A program made the translations under genes and the position numbers. From an uncultured Allorhizobium sp. (lineage in GTDB: Bacteria; Pseudomonadota; Alphaproteobacteria; Rhizobiales; Rhizobiaceae), in the NCBI GenBank assembly GCA_958439205.1, contig OY288189.1:2743001-2807000 (forward strand): a DNA stretch of 64,000 nt, given 5' to 3'. Below the pieces are notes generated by a model that worked only from the letters and a program-made list of their open reading frames with translations, was not told the DNA's origin and ran no database searches. Shown here one piece after another: positions 1 to 9,916 of this stretch (position 1 is its first letter; every line of letters starts with the position of its first letter).

Positions 1-1068
1 GACGCTGAGGGAATTCGGTCAGGCAACAGCAAGGCCTTGGACTATATTAATGCTCCAAGACCAGAGTGGATGGTTAATCTTTCTGGAGTGGGGGATCGAA
101 AAATTGTTCTCGATCTCCACAGAAGGTACAGGGAATTGTTGCGTGAAATGAGGGTGATTAGTGTCGATCAGCTGATCGCGGATTTTGTTTCGTTCTTGAG
201 TTCGAATGTTTGGGATAACATTATTGAGCGGGAGGGTTACGACGCGATTTTTGTCGATGAGTTGCACCTCTTCACACCATTAGAGCGGATGGCGCTCAAG
301 CCTTTGATGCGTCACTCCAGTCAATTTGGTGGCGTACAACCGATGTTTATGGCTTATGACTTGAAGCAGTCAACTAGGGATTATTTCGCAAATCTTGTGA
401 CTGACGCTAAATCTACAAGCAATTGGATCGGTAAAACGACAGATGGCAGTGCATTGGTGGAGCTCAACGAAGTATTCCGCTTCACACCACAGATAGCTCG
501 CTGTATCGCAGATCTTGCGGTCTCATTTGGTGAAATAGAGTTTCTTGACGAAATTGATAGGCGTGTCGGTGAGAGCGCTATCGAAGAAGGCGACGTGCCG
601 GAAATGAGGGAGTTCTCTTCGAATCAGAGGATGTACGAGTGGGCATTTGGACACGCTCGTTCACTGGCAACGGCATTTGGTTCTGGTAAGCGAGTCTGCA
701 TAATTTGTATGAACGACGACATGTTCGCCGTATATCGGGATGCAGGACGCCATGCTGACCACTTGATCTCAGTTGAAAGTAGAGAAGATCTGAATGATAT
801 CCGGTATGCTGGCAAAAGGTTCGTTTATAGTTCTCCAGAGTTTATAGCAGGTTTGCAGTTTGACAATGTCATAGTTGTTCATTGCGATCGTCGGACTATT
901 GACGAAAATGAACTCGGTCCTCTTCGCCGTCGACGCAACCTGTCGCGACTTTATCTGGCAGCGAGTAGAGCCTCTAAAAAATTAACATTTTGCGCATCCT
1001 TGGAGTTGGGAGGCATTTCTCCAACTTTCACTACAGCGATAGCGAAGCAGACGGTGCGTGTCCCTTAA
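1..1068 (+). CDS. Superfamily 1 (UvrD/Rep-like) helicase, C-terminal part, 5' end outside window
   Basis: The reading frame is open from the first base, so the true start lies upstream; the TTG at 37 is only the first start-like codon inside the window. What is visible matches the second half of a UvrD-like superfamily 1 helicase. There is a Walker B-like stretch (AIFVDELHLF), an arginine motif (NEVFRFTPQIARCI), a motif V-like GLQFDNVIVVH and a motif VI-like LYLAASRASKKL. The Walker A half is not in the window. The gene is clearly AT-richer than uvrB next to it and uses rarer codons, which suggests horizontal acquisition. It may belong to a conflict or defence locus that continues upstream, but that is inference. 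Confidence 0.7.
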   Translation, partial: DAEGIRSGNSKALDYINAPRPEWMVNLSGVGDRKIVLDLHRRYRELLREMRVISVDQLIADFVSFLSSNVWDNIIEREGYDAIFVDELHLFTPLERMALKPLMRHSSQFGGVQPMFMAYDLKQSTRDYFANLVTDAKSTSNWIGKTTDGSALVELNEVFRFTPQIARCIADLAVSFGEIEFLDEIDRRVGESAIEEGDVPEMREFSSNQRMYEWAFGHARSLATAFGSGKRVCIICMNDDMFAVYRDAGRHADHLISVESREDLNDIRYAGKRFVYSSPEFIAGLQFDNVIVVHCDRRTIDENELGPLRRRRNLSRLYLAASRASKKLTFCASLELGGISPTFTTAIAKQTVRVP

Positions 1069-1096
1069 CAGGTTTGCCTAGTGTGCCGGTAAAACT

Positions 1097-4000
1097 TCAC
1101 CGCCCCGGTCGCCCCGTCTTGCCCTTCGTCCTTGCCTTGCGCTTGCCGTCAGCCGGATCCTCGTAGGAGCCGGCGCCAGTGCGGGCGCGGATGATGGGGC
1201 GGGGGTCGTCGGTTTGCCCCTCATCCGCCCTTTGGGCACCTTCTCCCCGTGAACGGGGAGAAGGTGGAGCCTCCGGCTTCTCCGGGAGCTTGCCGGTCAC
1301 CGGTTTTTCGGTGCGGCCGACGGTCATTTCGTCGAGGGTGTTCTTGCGGAAATAGGAGCTTTCCGGGCCGGATTTCGGCAGGGGGACGGCGCCGTCGGTG
1401 CCGGGGCCCATGTCGTCGATATGGGGTTTGGAGAAATAGCTGCCCTTGCCTTCCGGGGAGCCCGACTTGTTGCGGCCTGACGTGGAGATGCGGGGTTGGT
1501 CGACAGACCCCTCCCCAACCCTCCCCACAGGGGGGAGGGAGTTGGTTGCGTTTGCGGCGGCCTTGCGGTTTCCGCCACCGCTTTCCTGCCCCTTCGCCTC
1601 CTGCTTGGCGATCGGGTCGTCCATGGCGGCGAGTTCGACGGCCTTGAGGCGTTTGATTTCGTCGCGGAGGCGCGCGGCCTTTTCGAAGTCGAGGTCGGCG
1701 GCGGCGTTGCGCATGTCTTTTTCGAGCGCGTTGAGATGAGCCTGGAGGTTGTTGCCGACGAGGTGGCCGCCATCGGCGAAGCCCTTGCCGGACACGCCAG
1801 AGATATCGGCGCGGACGTGGTCGCGTTCGTAGACGCTGTCGAGGATGTCGGAGATGCGGGCTTTGACGGACTCAGGCGTGATGCCGTGTTCGGTGTTGTA
1901 GGCGACCTGCTTTTCGCGGCGGCGGGACGTCTCATCCATGGCGCGCTGCATCGAGCCGGTGATCTGGTCGGCATAGAGGATGACCTTGCCGTCGACGTTT
2001 CGCGCGGCGCGGCCGATGGTCTGGACAAGCGAGGTTTCCGAGCGGAGGAAGCCTTCCTTGTCGGCATCGAGGATGGCGACGAAGCCGCATTCGGGGATGT
2101 CGAGGCCTTCGCGCAAAAGGTTGATGCCGACGAGCACGTCGAAGGCGCCGAGACGCAGGTCGCGGATGATCTCGATGCGCTCCAGCGTGTCGATGTCCGA
2201 GTGCATGTAGCGGACGCGCACGCCCTGTTCATGCAGGTATTCGGTGAGGTCCTCGGCCATGCGCTTGGTGAGCACGGTGACGAGGGTGCGGTAGCCCTTG
2301 AGCGCCGTTTCGCGGATTTCGCCAAGCACGTCGTCGACCTGGGATTTGGCCGGGCGGATTTCGACCGGCGGGTCGATGAGGCCTGTGGGTCGGATGACCT
2401 GTTCGGCGAAGACGCCGCCGGCTTCTTCCATTTCCCAGCTGCCGGGGGTGGCGGAGACAGCGACGGTCTGGGGGCGCATGGCGTCCCATTCCTCGAAGCG
2501 CAGCGGGCGATTGTCCATGCAGGAGGGCAGGCGGAAACCGTATTCGGCCAGCGTCGCCTTGCGGCGGAAGTCGCCGCGGTACATGCCGCCGATCTGGGAG
2601 ACGGAGACGTGGCTCTCGTCGATGAAGAGCAGGGCGTTGTCGGGGATGTATTCGAAGAGCGTCGGTGGCGGCTCGCCGGGCTTGCGGCCGGTGAGGTAAC
2701 GCGAATAGTTCTCGATGCCTGCGCAGGAGCCGGTGGCCTCGAGCATTTCGATGTCGTAGCGGGTGCGCTGTTCCAGCCGCTGGGCTTCGAGCAGGCGGCC
2801 GCCCTTTTCGAGCTCGGCGAGGCGGATCTTCAGCTCGTCCTTGATCGATTTGATCGCGCCGTTGAGGGCGGGCCTAGGCGTGACATAGTGGCTGTTGGCG
2901 TAGATCTTGACCGTCTTCATGTCGCCGGTCTTCTTGCCGGTGAGCGGGTCGAATTCGGTGATGCTCTCGATCTCGTCGCCGAAGAGGGTGATGCGCCAGG
3001 CGGCATCTTCCAGGTGGGCGGGGAAGAGTTCGATCGTGTCGCCGCGCACCCGGAACGAGCCGCGGACGAAGTTGATGTCCTGGCGCTTGTATTGCTGGGC
3101 GACGAGGTCGGCGAGCAACTGGCGCTGGTCGATGCGGTCGCCGACCGACATCTGGAAGGTCATGGCGGTGTAGGTTTCGACCGAGCCGATACCATAGATG
3201 CAGGAGACGGAGGCGACGATGATGCAGTCGTCGCGCTCGAGAATGGCGCGGGTGGCGGCGTGGCGCATGCGGTCGATCTGTTCGTTGATCGACGATTCCT
3301 TCTCGATGAAGGTATCCGAGCGCGGCACATAGGCTTCCGGCTGGTAGTAGTCGTAATAGGAGACGAAATATTCCACCGCGTTGTCGGGGAAGAAGTTCTT
3401 GAACTCGGAATAGAGCTGGGCGGCGAGCGTCTTGTTCGGCGCGAGGATGACGGCGGGGCGCTGGGTGGCCTCGATCACCTTGGCCATGGTGAAGGTCTTG
3501 CCGGAGCCGGTGACGCCGAGCAGGACCTGGGTGCGGTCATTGTTCGAGAGGCCTTCGACGAGGTCCTTTATGGCGGTCGGCTGGTCGCCGGCGGGCTCGA
3601 AGTCGGAGGCCATGCGGATCGGCACGCCGCCTTCGGATTTTGCCGGGCGGGCCGGGCGGTGCGGCATCCAGAGTTCGCCGTTCTTGAACAGCGGGTTGCC
3701 GCTTTCGATCAGGGCGGAGAGCGCCTCGACGGTGGCCGTGACGGCGCCGGGGGCGAGGGACTCGGCCTCTTCCAGCGAGACGTCCATGCCGGCGATCGGA
3801 TTGAGGCCGGCGGCAGCGCGGGTCTTCGGATCCGAGGAGGCGCCGATCGAGACGCCACGGGACGTTTTTGTCGAGGTGGTGTTCTTGGCGGTGGGTTTGG
3901 TGGTCGCCTTTTCGAGCGCCACCTTCTCCGCATGGCGGCGGGCCTCGATCTCGATCTTCTTGCGATGCTTGCCGGCTCTCGACGCCAGTTCGCGCTGGCT

Positions 4001-4144
4001 TTCAACGGTCGACGCTTCCGCCTCGGCCTCCAGCTGCTTCACCCAGTCGGACACGGAACCCGACAGGGGTGCGCCTTCGAACGGGGCTTGCGGGGCTTCC
4101 TCGAAACCAGTCGAGGGGGCGGAGGATTTGGGAGATTTGGCCAT
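1097..4144 (-). CDS. uvrB: Excinuclease ABC subunit B, long rhizobial form
   Basis: UvrB is the damage-verification helicase of nucleotide excision repair; it is loaded by UvrA and recruits UvrC. The core is textbook: Walker [10 protein letters not shown] near residue 215, the beta-hairpin [14 protein letters not shown], Walker [23 protein letters not shown] and QTIGRAARN, then a C-terminal UVR domain ([15 protein letters not shown]). The protein is about 1,015 residues against about 670 in E. coli. There is a charged N-terminal extension of about 180 residues and a disordered tail of about 185 residues. I chose the ATG at 4144 (MAKSPKSS) over the longer frame start at 4213. Two dispersed palindromic repeats lie in frame inside the tail. 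Confidence 0.97.
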   Translation of the reverse strand: MAKSPKSSAPSTGFEEAPQAPFEGAPLSGSVSDWVKQLEAEAEASTVESQRELASRAGKHRKKIEIEARRHAEKVALEKATTKPTAKNTTSTKTSRGVSIGASSDPKTRAAAGLNPIAGMDVSLEEAESLAPGAVTATVEALSALIESGNPLFKNGELWMPHRPARPAKSEGGVPIRMASDFEPAGDQPTAIKDLVEGLSNNDRTQVLLGVTGSGKTFTMAKVIEATQRPAVILAPNKTLAAQLYSEFKNFFPDNAVEYFVSYYDYYQPEAYVPRSDTFIEKESSINEQIDRMRHAATRAILERDDCIIVASVSCIYGIGSVETYTAMTFQMSVGDRIDQRQLLADLVAQQYKRQDINFVRGSFRVRGDTIELFPAHLEDAAWRITLFGDEIESITEFDPLTGKKTGDMKTVKIYANSHYVTPRPALNGAIKSIKDELKIRLAELEKGGRLLEAQRLEQRTRYDIEMLEATGSCAGIENYSRYLTGRKPGEPPPTLFEYIPDNALLFIDESHVSVSQIGGMYRGDFRRKATLAEYGFRLPSCMDNRPLRFEEWDAMRPQTVAVSATPGSWEMEEAGGVFAEQVIRPTGLIDPPVEIRPAKSQVDDVLGEIRETALKGYRTLVTVLTKRMAEDLTEYLHEQGVRVRYMHSDIDTLERIEIIRDLRLGAFDVLVGINLLREGLDIPECGFVAILDADKEGFLRSETSLVQTIGRAARNVDGKVILYADQITGSMQRAMDETSRRREKQVAYNTEHGITPESVKARISDILDSVYERDHVRADISGVSGKGFADGGHLVGNNLQAHLNALEKDMRNAAADLDFEKAARLRDEIKRLKAVELAAMDDPIAKQEAKGQESGGGNRKAAANATNSLPPVGRVGEGSVDQPRISTSGRNKSGSPEGKGSYFSKPHIDDMGPGTDGAVPLPKSGPESSYFRKNTLDEMTVGRTEKPVTGKLPEKPEAPPSPRSRGEGAQRADEGQTDDPRPIIRARTGAGSYEDPADGKRKARTKGKTGRPGR
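1217..1264. repeat. Palindromic dispersed repeat inside uvrB tail
   Basis: CCTTCTCCCCGT (1239-1250) and ACGGGGAGAAGG (1253-1264) form a perfect 12-bp inverted repeat with a 2-nt loop. It is preceded by a second small dyad, GCCC-TTTG-GGC. The element resembles the intergenic palindromes common in Rhizobiaceae (RIME-like), but here it is read in frame as part of UvrB ([17 protein letters not shown]). Confidence 0.75.
1507..1547. repeat. Second palindromic repeat inside uvrB tail
   Basis: CCCTCCCC-ACA-GGGGGGAGGG (1519-1539), flanked by CAAC/GTTG-like arms, forms a strong hairpin. A closely similar unit lies in the non-coding repeat cluster at 16533-16561, so this is a dispersed family. In uvrB it encodes [12 protein letters not shown]. 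Confidence 0.7.
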
Positions 4145-4260
4145 GGCCGGAATATGGAGAAGGCCGGCGGCAAAGGGAAGGGGCGGGGCGGGATAATCAG
4201 AACGAAAACGCAACGGGGAGAGGAGGTTGTTGCCAGCGTGGTGGCAGGAGGATATCCGCG

Positions 4261-5193
4261 TCAGTGCTTGAAGACGTGCTCGCGGTGCCAGCCGAGATAA
4301 TGCGGGTGCGGCCTCAGATGTGCCGCCATTGGCACACGGGCCATACCGTCTTTGACGAGCAGGTGCGATATGTCTTCATTCAGTTGTCGGGACTGCAAAA
4401 TAGTGAAGTCGTCGGCGAGTGACAGCAGGCCGCGATCAAACATCCAGTGAACTGTGCCCGACAGGGCAATGCCGTTTTGGACTGAATCGTTTCCGCCCTT
4501 CTCGACAGGGACAATGTGCGCGGCTTCCACTTCTGGCCGGCCGCGACCATTGATGAGGCGCAGTCCGGTGAAGGCGCAAGTGCGGTCGTAGACGCGGCGG
4601 ATATGCTGCCGGAATTTGGCGTCGCGGAAGGGGCGGTTCACCGTGCTGGCGATGATCGGCCGGTCGAAGCCATCGACGACATAGCCGGCTTGCGCGGTTT
4701 CTTCTACGGACAGATAGAGAAGCGGATCGATGGGCTGATCATATGGTTCCTGTGTCTGTTCCGGGCTGTCGGTGCGTAATGGCCATTCTTCAGGCTCTGA
4801 CAGGCCTGCCTGAACAAGCGCGACAAATTCCGCGTCGCTGATGACGCGGACCGCCTGGACGCTACGACCGGGGTTGACGCTGCCATCGGGACTGATGAGT
4901 TGGCGTTCATAGCCGCCGTCCTCGCGGTAGTCGAGCGGGCGATCGAAGTCCAGGTAATCGGCCAGATCTGCATAGAAGTGTTCGGGGAGTTCGTCGTCAG
5001 CTCTGATGGCGGTAACCCTTGCCAAGCCGGAATAGTATCGGCTGGGTTGGCCGCTCAGCGGTCCGTAGTAGATGATCCAATCGTTCTGCGCTTGCTGGAC
5101 GCGCGACAGGTACATCTTCGGGAAATGATAGAGCCGGCCGCGGAGATCCTTATAGCCGCTTACGTCTTTATGGTAGAAAATCGCTTTGGCCAT
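4261..5193 (-). CDS. HNH endonuclease domain protein
   Basis: 310 residues. The C-terminal third carries an HNH_2-type nuclease motif: CAFTGLRL, then [15 protein letters not shown], then [19 protein letters not shown], with the His/Asn/His metal-binding and catalytic residues in place. The N-terminal 150 residues contain no domain I recognise, apart from a [12 protein letters not shown] segment. It lies between uvrB and a GGDEF-EAL gene with 47 bp to the uvrB start, so it may be transcribed with uvrB, though neither product requires the other. Comparable stand-alone HNH proteins act in restriction or DNA repair; the substrate is unknown here. Confidence 0.75.
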   Translation of the reverse strand: MAKAIFYHKDVSGYKDLRGRLYHFPKMYLSRVQQAQNDWIIYYGPLSGQPSRYYSGLARVTAIRADDELPEHFYADLADYLDFDRPLDYREDGGYERQLISPDGSVNPGRSVQAVRVISDAEFVALVQAGLSEPEEWPLRTDSPEQTQEPYDQPIDPLLYLSVEETAQAGYVVDGFDRPIIASTVNRPFRDAKFRQHIRRVYDRTCAFTGLRLINGRGRPEVEAAHIVPVEKGGNDSVQNGIALSGTVHWMFDRGLLSLADDFTILQSRQLNEDISHLLVKDGMARVPMAAHLRPHPHYLGWHREHVFKH

Positions 5194-5265
5194 GGATTTC
5201 CCGAGTCATCTGCGCAGGCTGCAACTATGCCGTGATGCCGGCATGGCGCAACCCGATATCGCTTT

Positions 5266-7245
5266 TCATGCCACCGACAGATGCTTGGCTTTTGCCTTGC
5301 GCTTGAGGTCGGCGCTCGGCTGGTGCTCGGCGATCCAGGTGTCCAAGGCGCTTGGGGGCATGGGGCGGGCGAAGAGATAGCCTTGGGCGGTGCCGCAGCC
5401 GAGGCGGGCGAGGATGGCGGCGTCTTCGGGGGTCTCGACGCCTTCGACGACGATTTCCAGCGACAGGGACTGGCCGAGGCTGACCATGGCGGAGATGAGC
5501 TTCTGGTTGGTTTCGCTGCGGGCGACGTCCTTGACGAAGCTGCGGTCGATTTTCAGGCGGTCGACCTTCAGGCCGATGAGATAGGCGAGCGAGGAGTGGC
5601 CCATGCCGAAGTCGTCGACGGCGAGCTTGTAGCCGGCCTGTTCCAGCTGCTTCAGCTGTTCGTCGGCAAGCGCCGGATCAAGGATCGCCTCTTCAGTGAT
5701 TTCGACTTCCAGGGCCGAGGGGTCGACGTCGTGTGCTGCAGTCACGCGGTGCAGCATAGAGGCGACGGAGTAGAGCGCGAATTCGCGCGGTGAGACGTTG
5801 AGCGCGACTGTGACGTCCTTCAGGCCAAGTGCCGGCAGGCGGCGGGCGAGCAGGCATGCGTCGCCGGCAATGCGGGCGGTCAATTGTTCGGACAGATGCA
5901 CCACGCGGGCGGCATTGACGATCTCGGGCGGCGAGACGAAGCCGAGTTGCGGATGCTGCCAGCGCACCAGAGCCTCGAAGCCAGTAATGCGCCGGCTCAT
6001 CAGATCCACCTGCGGCTGGAACCAGGCGCCGAGGCTGCCGGTGTCGATCGCCCGTTCGAGATCCTGCTCGATGATGCGTTTGCGCTCGGCATTGCGGCGC
6101 AGGTCGGGGTCGAATTCGCGCAGTTGGCGACGGTCGCCGCGCTTGGCGTCATAGAGGGCCATGTCGGCGCAGGCGAGCAGTTCCTCGGCATTGCCGGCAT
6201 GATCGGGATAGGCGGCCAGGCCGACGCTGAGGCCGACGACGGCCTGGCGCTGGTGCCAGTGGATCGGGTGGCGGCTCGCCTCCAGCACGGTGGCTGCATG
6301 GGCGCGGGCGCGCTCTAAAGCTTCAGGACCGCTGACCACGACGGCGAATTCGTCGCCGCCGAGGCGGGCGATCAGGCTACCATCCTCGACGATGGACGAG
6401 AGGCGGGCTGCAATCTCGCGCAACAGGGCGTCGCCTGCGCTGTGGCCGAGCGTGTCATTGATCGACTGGAAGCGCTCAACATCGAAGATCAGCAGTGCCA
6501 CCTGCTCTTTCACGACCGTGGCGCGCGCGATGTCACCGGCCAGTCGTCCGTGAAAGAACATGCGGTTGGCGAGACCGGTCAGCGTGTCGCGGTTGGCGAG
6601 TGCCTCGAGGCGGGAATTCTGGCGGAGGATATCGCTATTGGCGCGGGTCAGGCTGTCGGCGAGGGCTGTTGCCTCATGACGCGCCACCTGGCTGCTGACG
6701 AACATATTTTCCGCCCAGATGCTGCGGCGGATGAAGACGAAGATCATCAAGGAGAGGCAAAGGCCGACCAAGACCTCGTTCAGCTGCCACATGCCAATGA
6801 GATTGATCATCAGGGAGATGAGGATCGGGATCGAGTAGTTCAGCGCCAGCGGTGTGTAACCGATCTGCTTGATGACCGAGCCGGCGGCCATGCCGCCCAT
6901 CATCAGGAAGAGTGGTGCATGTCGTCCGAGCGGCTCGAAATCGGCCACGGCCCAAGGAAGGACGGCCCAGATCAGACCGAGGGCAAGGGCGCCGATCGAC
7001 AGGATGGTGAGGCTTCCCTTCGGCGCTGACATCAGTGCGCCGCGCCGGGTGAGCGCCTGCATGGCATAGGCTCGCGCCGCGATCACGATGATTGCGCTAC
7101 CGAACCAGGTGAGGGTCGCCCAGGTCGTTTCGTCATGAAGGTGGAGGATATAGATGCAGACGCAGAGCGTGATGATGTTCAGAACGAGGGTCGAACGATA
7201 GCCGTCAGCGATGTCCGCCACCTGGGCTTGCAGCACTGCCGGCAT
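5266..7245 (-). CDS. Membrane-anchored GGDEF-EAL c-di-GMP enzyme
   Basis: About 659 residues from the ATG at 7245 (MPAVLQAQ); in-frame ATGs at 7278 and 7320 are less likely. The first ~190 residues hold several hydrophobic helices forming a membrane sensor. A GGDEF domain follows with an intact [10 protein letters not shown] signature, then an EAL domain with intact [11 protein letters not shown] and the [10 protein letters not shown] and VEGVE motifs. Both catalytic signatures are therefore preserved, so it could synthesise cyclic di-GMP, hydrolyse it, or both. No neighbouring gene indicates which process it controls. Confidence 0.92.
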   Translation of the reverse strand: MPAVLQAQVADIADGYRSTLVLNIITLCVCIYILHLHDETTWATLTWFGSAIIVIAARAYAMQALTRRGALMSAPKGSLTILSIGALALGLIWAVLPWAVADFEPLGRHAPLFLMMGGMAAGSVIKQIGYTPLALNYSIPILISLMINLIGMWQLNEVLVGLCLSLMIFVFIRRSIWAENMFVSSQVARHEATALADSLTRANSDILRQNSRLEALANRDTLTGLANRMFFHGRLAGDIARATVVKEQVALLIFDVERFQSINDTLGHSAGDALLREIAARLSSIVEDGSLIARLGGDEFAVVVSGPEALERARAHAATVLEASRHPIHWHQRQAVVGLSVGLAAYPDHAGNAEELLACADMALYDAKRGDRRQLREFDPDLRRNAERKRIIEQDLERAIDTGSLGAWFQPQVDLMSRRITGFEALVRWQHPQLGFVSPPEIVNAARVVHLSEQLTARIAGDACLLARRLPALGLKDVTVALNVSPREFALYSVASMLHRVTAAHDVDPSALEVEITEEAILDPALADEQLKQLEQAGYKLAVDDFGMGHSSLAYLIGLKVDRLKIDRSFVKDVARSETNQKLISAMVSLGQSLSLEIVVEGVETPEDAAILARLGCGTAQGYLFARPMPPSALDTWIAEHQPSADLKRKAKAKHLSVA

Positions 7246-7583
7246 TGTCTTGCCGCTTCGGCTCTCACTCAACCACATAAAACAAAGCCCATACCGATCG
7301 CAATAAATACTCAATAACAAGAGCGACTTAACGGGATGTTACGGCGACTTTGCGCAATTTAACGAGAAATCATCGGCAACTTTTCGGCGACCCCGCAATC
7401 GGGATCCCCTCGCGCTTTGCGGGCACTCGATCTGCTTGTGGGTCGGGCACAGATCTCCTCAGGTTGTAAAATATGACGGAGAGGATTGTCGGACGCCTGC
7501 ACCATCCTCGTTCCATATTGTTGTGACCAGATACACGCCGCGACTCGGGGTCGCGCCATCATCCTCCCACGCACGAGTTTTCC

Positions 7584-7934
7584 ATGCCGAGCTTTTCCCC
7601 CGCCGCTCTCTGGCCCATCCTGCTTCTCTCCCTCTCCAATGTTTTCATGACCTTCGCCTGGTATGGGCATCTGAAATACAAGACGTCCGCGCTCTGGATC
7701 GCCATCGTTGCGAGCTGGGGGATCGCCTTCTTCGAATATTGCCTGGCGGTGCCGGCGAACCGGATCGGTGCCGAGGTCTATTCCGCCGCGCAGCTGAAGA
7801 CGATGCAGGAAGTGATTACTCTGATCGTGTTTTCCGGCTTCTCCGTCTTCTTCCTCAAGGAGAGCCTGACGATCAATCATGCCATCGGTTTTGCGCTGAT
7901 CGCCGCTGGCGCGGCCTTCGTCTTCCGCGGGTAA
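7584..7934 (+). CDS. DMT-superfamily small membrane protein (DUF486)
   Basis: 116 residues with four predicted transmembrane helices and the family's characteristic NVFMTFAWYGHLKY and IAFFEYCLAVPANRIG segments. DUF486 proteins are short EamA/SMR-like relatives; no transported compound is established. The ATG at 7584 follows the AT-poor segment CACGAGTTTTCC without a strong Shine-Dalgarno sequence. It converges with the membrane protein at 7990-8427. Confidence 0.85.
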   Translation: MPSFSPAALWPILLLSLSNVFMTFAWYGHLKYKTSALWIAIVASWGIAFFEYCLAVPANRIGAEVYSAAQLKTMQEVITLIVFSGFSVFFLKESLTINHAIGFALIAAGAAFVFRG

Positions 7935-7989
7935 CGCGAAGGCGCGGCTTTGCCGGCCGCGCCCTTCCATCTGACAGTCTCCGCTTTCC

Positions 7990-8427
7990 TCAACGGTGTG
8001 CCGGCGCCGGTGCTGTTTCGAGCCGCCAGGCGGGCAGAACAATGGCGAGCATCAGAACCGTGTTGAGCAAGACGTTGACCGTGGCGCCTGCGACGAAGGA
8101 GCCGGTGCTGTCAACGAGGAACCAGGCGAGCGTCGCTTCGATCAGCAACAGCCGCGCGAGCCTGGGATCGACCGGGAGCAGCCGGTCGACGACAAGCCAC
8201 ATCATCACGCCCCAGCCGACCATGACACCGCCGCCGATGGCAGCAAGCGCACGGGCGGCCTGATGGTCGAGCGTCTGTTGGCCATCAAACGGCCAGAAGA
8301 CGATATCGGTGAGCCAGGTCGCGGGCAGGGCGGTGGCCGGATGGGCGCCCAAGGCCACGAGCAGGCCGAGGAGCACGACGAAGAGGCTGTTCAGTTTCAG
8401 CCAGGTGGATGTGAATTCGGGGGACAT
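7990..8427 (-). CDS. Four-helix membrane protein of unknown function
   Basis: 145 residues from the ATG at 8427 (MSPEFTST); an ATG at 8460 would add 11 residues. Four hydrophobic helices are visible (SLFVVLLGLLVALG, AIGGGVMVGWGVMMW, EATLAWFLVDSTGSF, NVLLNTVLMLAIVLP). I do not recognise the family. It is transcribed divergently from the XRE regulator at 8565, with 137 bp between them, so it is the natural candidate target of that regulator. Confidence 0.7.
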   Translation of the reverse strand: MSPEFTSTWLKLNSLFVVLLGLLVALGAHPATALPATWLTDIVFWPFDGQQTLDHQAARALAAIGGGVMVGWGVMMWLVVDRLLPVDPRLARLLLIEATLAWFLVDSTGSFVAGATVNVLLNTVLMLAIVLPAWRLETAPAPAHR

Positions 8428-8564
8428 TTGCGGTCTTCCTTCTTGGTTGCGATGGACCAACCATGCGGAGCGGAAGAGACTGCCGCAATTACCGCTGAGG
8501 TAAGTGACGGCATTGGCTGCGCGTGGCAGATAGTCTGGAGACCTAGCTTCGAAAGAGGAATGTC

Positions 8565-9341
8565 ATGGCATTGGAATTCGGCGGCCAGCTCCGGACCTGG
8601 CGTGGCAAGCGGCGCATGAGCCAGTTGCAGCTGGCACTCGCAGCGGAGGTCTCTGCCCGCCACATCGCCTTTCTCGAAACCGGGCGGGCTAAACCGAGCC
8701 GACGGATGGTGCTGCTGCTCGGAGATGCGCTGGAAGTGCCAAGGGCCGATCGGAACCTGATGCTGGATGCGGCAGGGTTTCGAGCCGCCTATGCCAGCCG
8801 TCCCCTGGATAGTGCCGCGATGGAGCCAATCCGCAAGGCGATCACCCATATGATTGAGGGGCATTCGCCCTATCCCGCCTTTGTCTTCGATCGACACTGG
8901 CGGGTGCTCGATGCCAATGCCAGCGGTCGCGCCATGCTGGCCGGCTTCGGGCTGGATGCCGGCGACAGCTTCATCGATTTTCTGCTTACGCCCGGTCGAG
9001 GTCCTGATCTGGTCGAGAACTGGCCGGAGGTGGCGCATCATCTGGCCGCACGGTTTCGGCTGGAGAGCGCACATCTCGGCGGCGATCCGGTGCTGGAGCG
9101 GGCCGCAGCCGGGCTCGCCTTCGGGCCGGAGCCGCAACATGGCGAGCCGGCCAAGGGCGGCGACCTGCCACCCGTTCTCACCGTGCGCTTCCGGCTCGGC
9201 GGAGAGGTCTATCCGATGTTTTCGACGATGACGCAGTTTGGCACCGCCGAAGACATTGCGCTGGCGGACATCAAGATCGAGATGTTCTTTCCGACGGATG
9301 CGGCCTGCGAGGCGCTGTTTCGGCAGATGGCGGCCGGGTGA
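8565..9341 (+). CDS. XRE-family regulator with MmyB-like ligand domain
   Basis: 258 residues. The N-terminal helix-turn-helix (LRTWRGKRRMSQLQLALAA, then HIAFLETGRAKPSRRMV) is of the Cro/CI type. The rest matches the MmyB-like ligand-binding fold, a PAS-like domain reported to bind fatty-acid-like ligands, here beginning PYPAFVFDRHWRVLDAN. Such regulators usually control an adjacent divergent gene, here the membrane protein at 7990-8427. The ligand cannot be told from sequence. Confidence 0.85.
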   Translation: MALEFGGQLRTWRGKRRMSQLQLALAAEVSARHIAFLETGRAKPSRRMVLLLGDALEVPRADRNLMLDAAGFRAAYASRPLDSAAMEPIRKAITHMIEGHSPYPAFVFDRHWRVLDANASGRAMLAGFGLDAGDSFIDFLLTPGRGPDLVENWPEVAHHLAARFRLESAHLGGDPVLERAAAGLAFGPEPQHGEPAKGGDLPPVLTVRFRLGGEVYPMFSTMTQFGTAEDIALADIKIEMFFPTDAACEALFRQMAAG

Positions 9342-9347
9342 GCCTCG

Positions 9348-9737
9348 TCAGGCGGCCGGCACGGGTGTCGGCTTGCCGTCGGCATCCAGCGCCACCATGA
9401 CGAAGGTGGCTTCGGTGACCTTTTCCATGATGTGGGTGAGATAACGCTGGGCCCAGGTTTCGACCTTTAGCGTCATGGAGGTGCGTCCGACGCGGGATAT
9501 CTCGGTGTAGACGCAGAGGGTGTCGCCGATCTTCACCGGCATGGCAAAGGCCATTTCCTGGACGGCGGCGGTGACGACGCGGCCGCGGGCGCGTTCAGCC
9601 GCCCGGATACCGCAGGCGAGGTCCATCTGGGCCATGACCCAGCCGCCGAAAATATCGCCGGCGGCATTGGCATCGGCCGGCATGGCCAGCGTCCGCAGTG
9701 TCAGTTCGCCCGTGGGTTTCGCTGTCGCGTCGATCAT
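9348..9737 (-). CDS. Acyl-CoA thioesterase, YciA-like hotdog protein
   Basis: 129 residues from the ATG at 9737 (MIDATAKP). The hotdog-fold thioesterase signature is clear: [21 protein letters not shown], followed by [21 protein letters not shown]. The Asn-Ala-x-Gly-x-Ile-Phe-Gly-Gly segment carries the catalytic region of YciA/acyl-CoA hydrolases, which release free CoA and fatty acid in the cytosol. It ends 6 bp from the end of the convergent XRE gene. Confidence 0.88.
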   Translation of the reverse strand: MIDATAKPTGELTLRTLAMPADANAAGDIFGGWVMAQMDLACGIRAAERARGRVVTAAVQEMAFAMPVKIGDTLCVYTEISRVGRTSMTLKVETWAQRYLTHIMEKVTEATFVMVALDADGKPTPVPAA

Positions 9738-9916
9738 GTCTTTTCGATTCTCTTTTTCTGTTGCGCGCCCAGAAAACGGGGCGTGCACGGCCAGCGCCAC
9801 TACTAAATTTTACGGGCGAAAAAGTGCCCCTCACTTTTAGTAGGCGCGCATTTACGGAAATTAGAACTGATAAATATCAAACTTTAGACATTATGGAATT
9901 TTTCGGGGGTGGAAGA

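Noticed and set aside
1496..4300. Very long plus-strand open frame opposite uvrB (934 codons)
   Set aside because: It is the shadow of uvrB: the sequence is Val/Glu/Gly/Asp-rich without domains, caused by high-GC codon bias.
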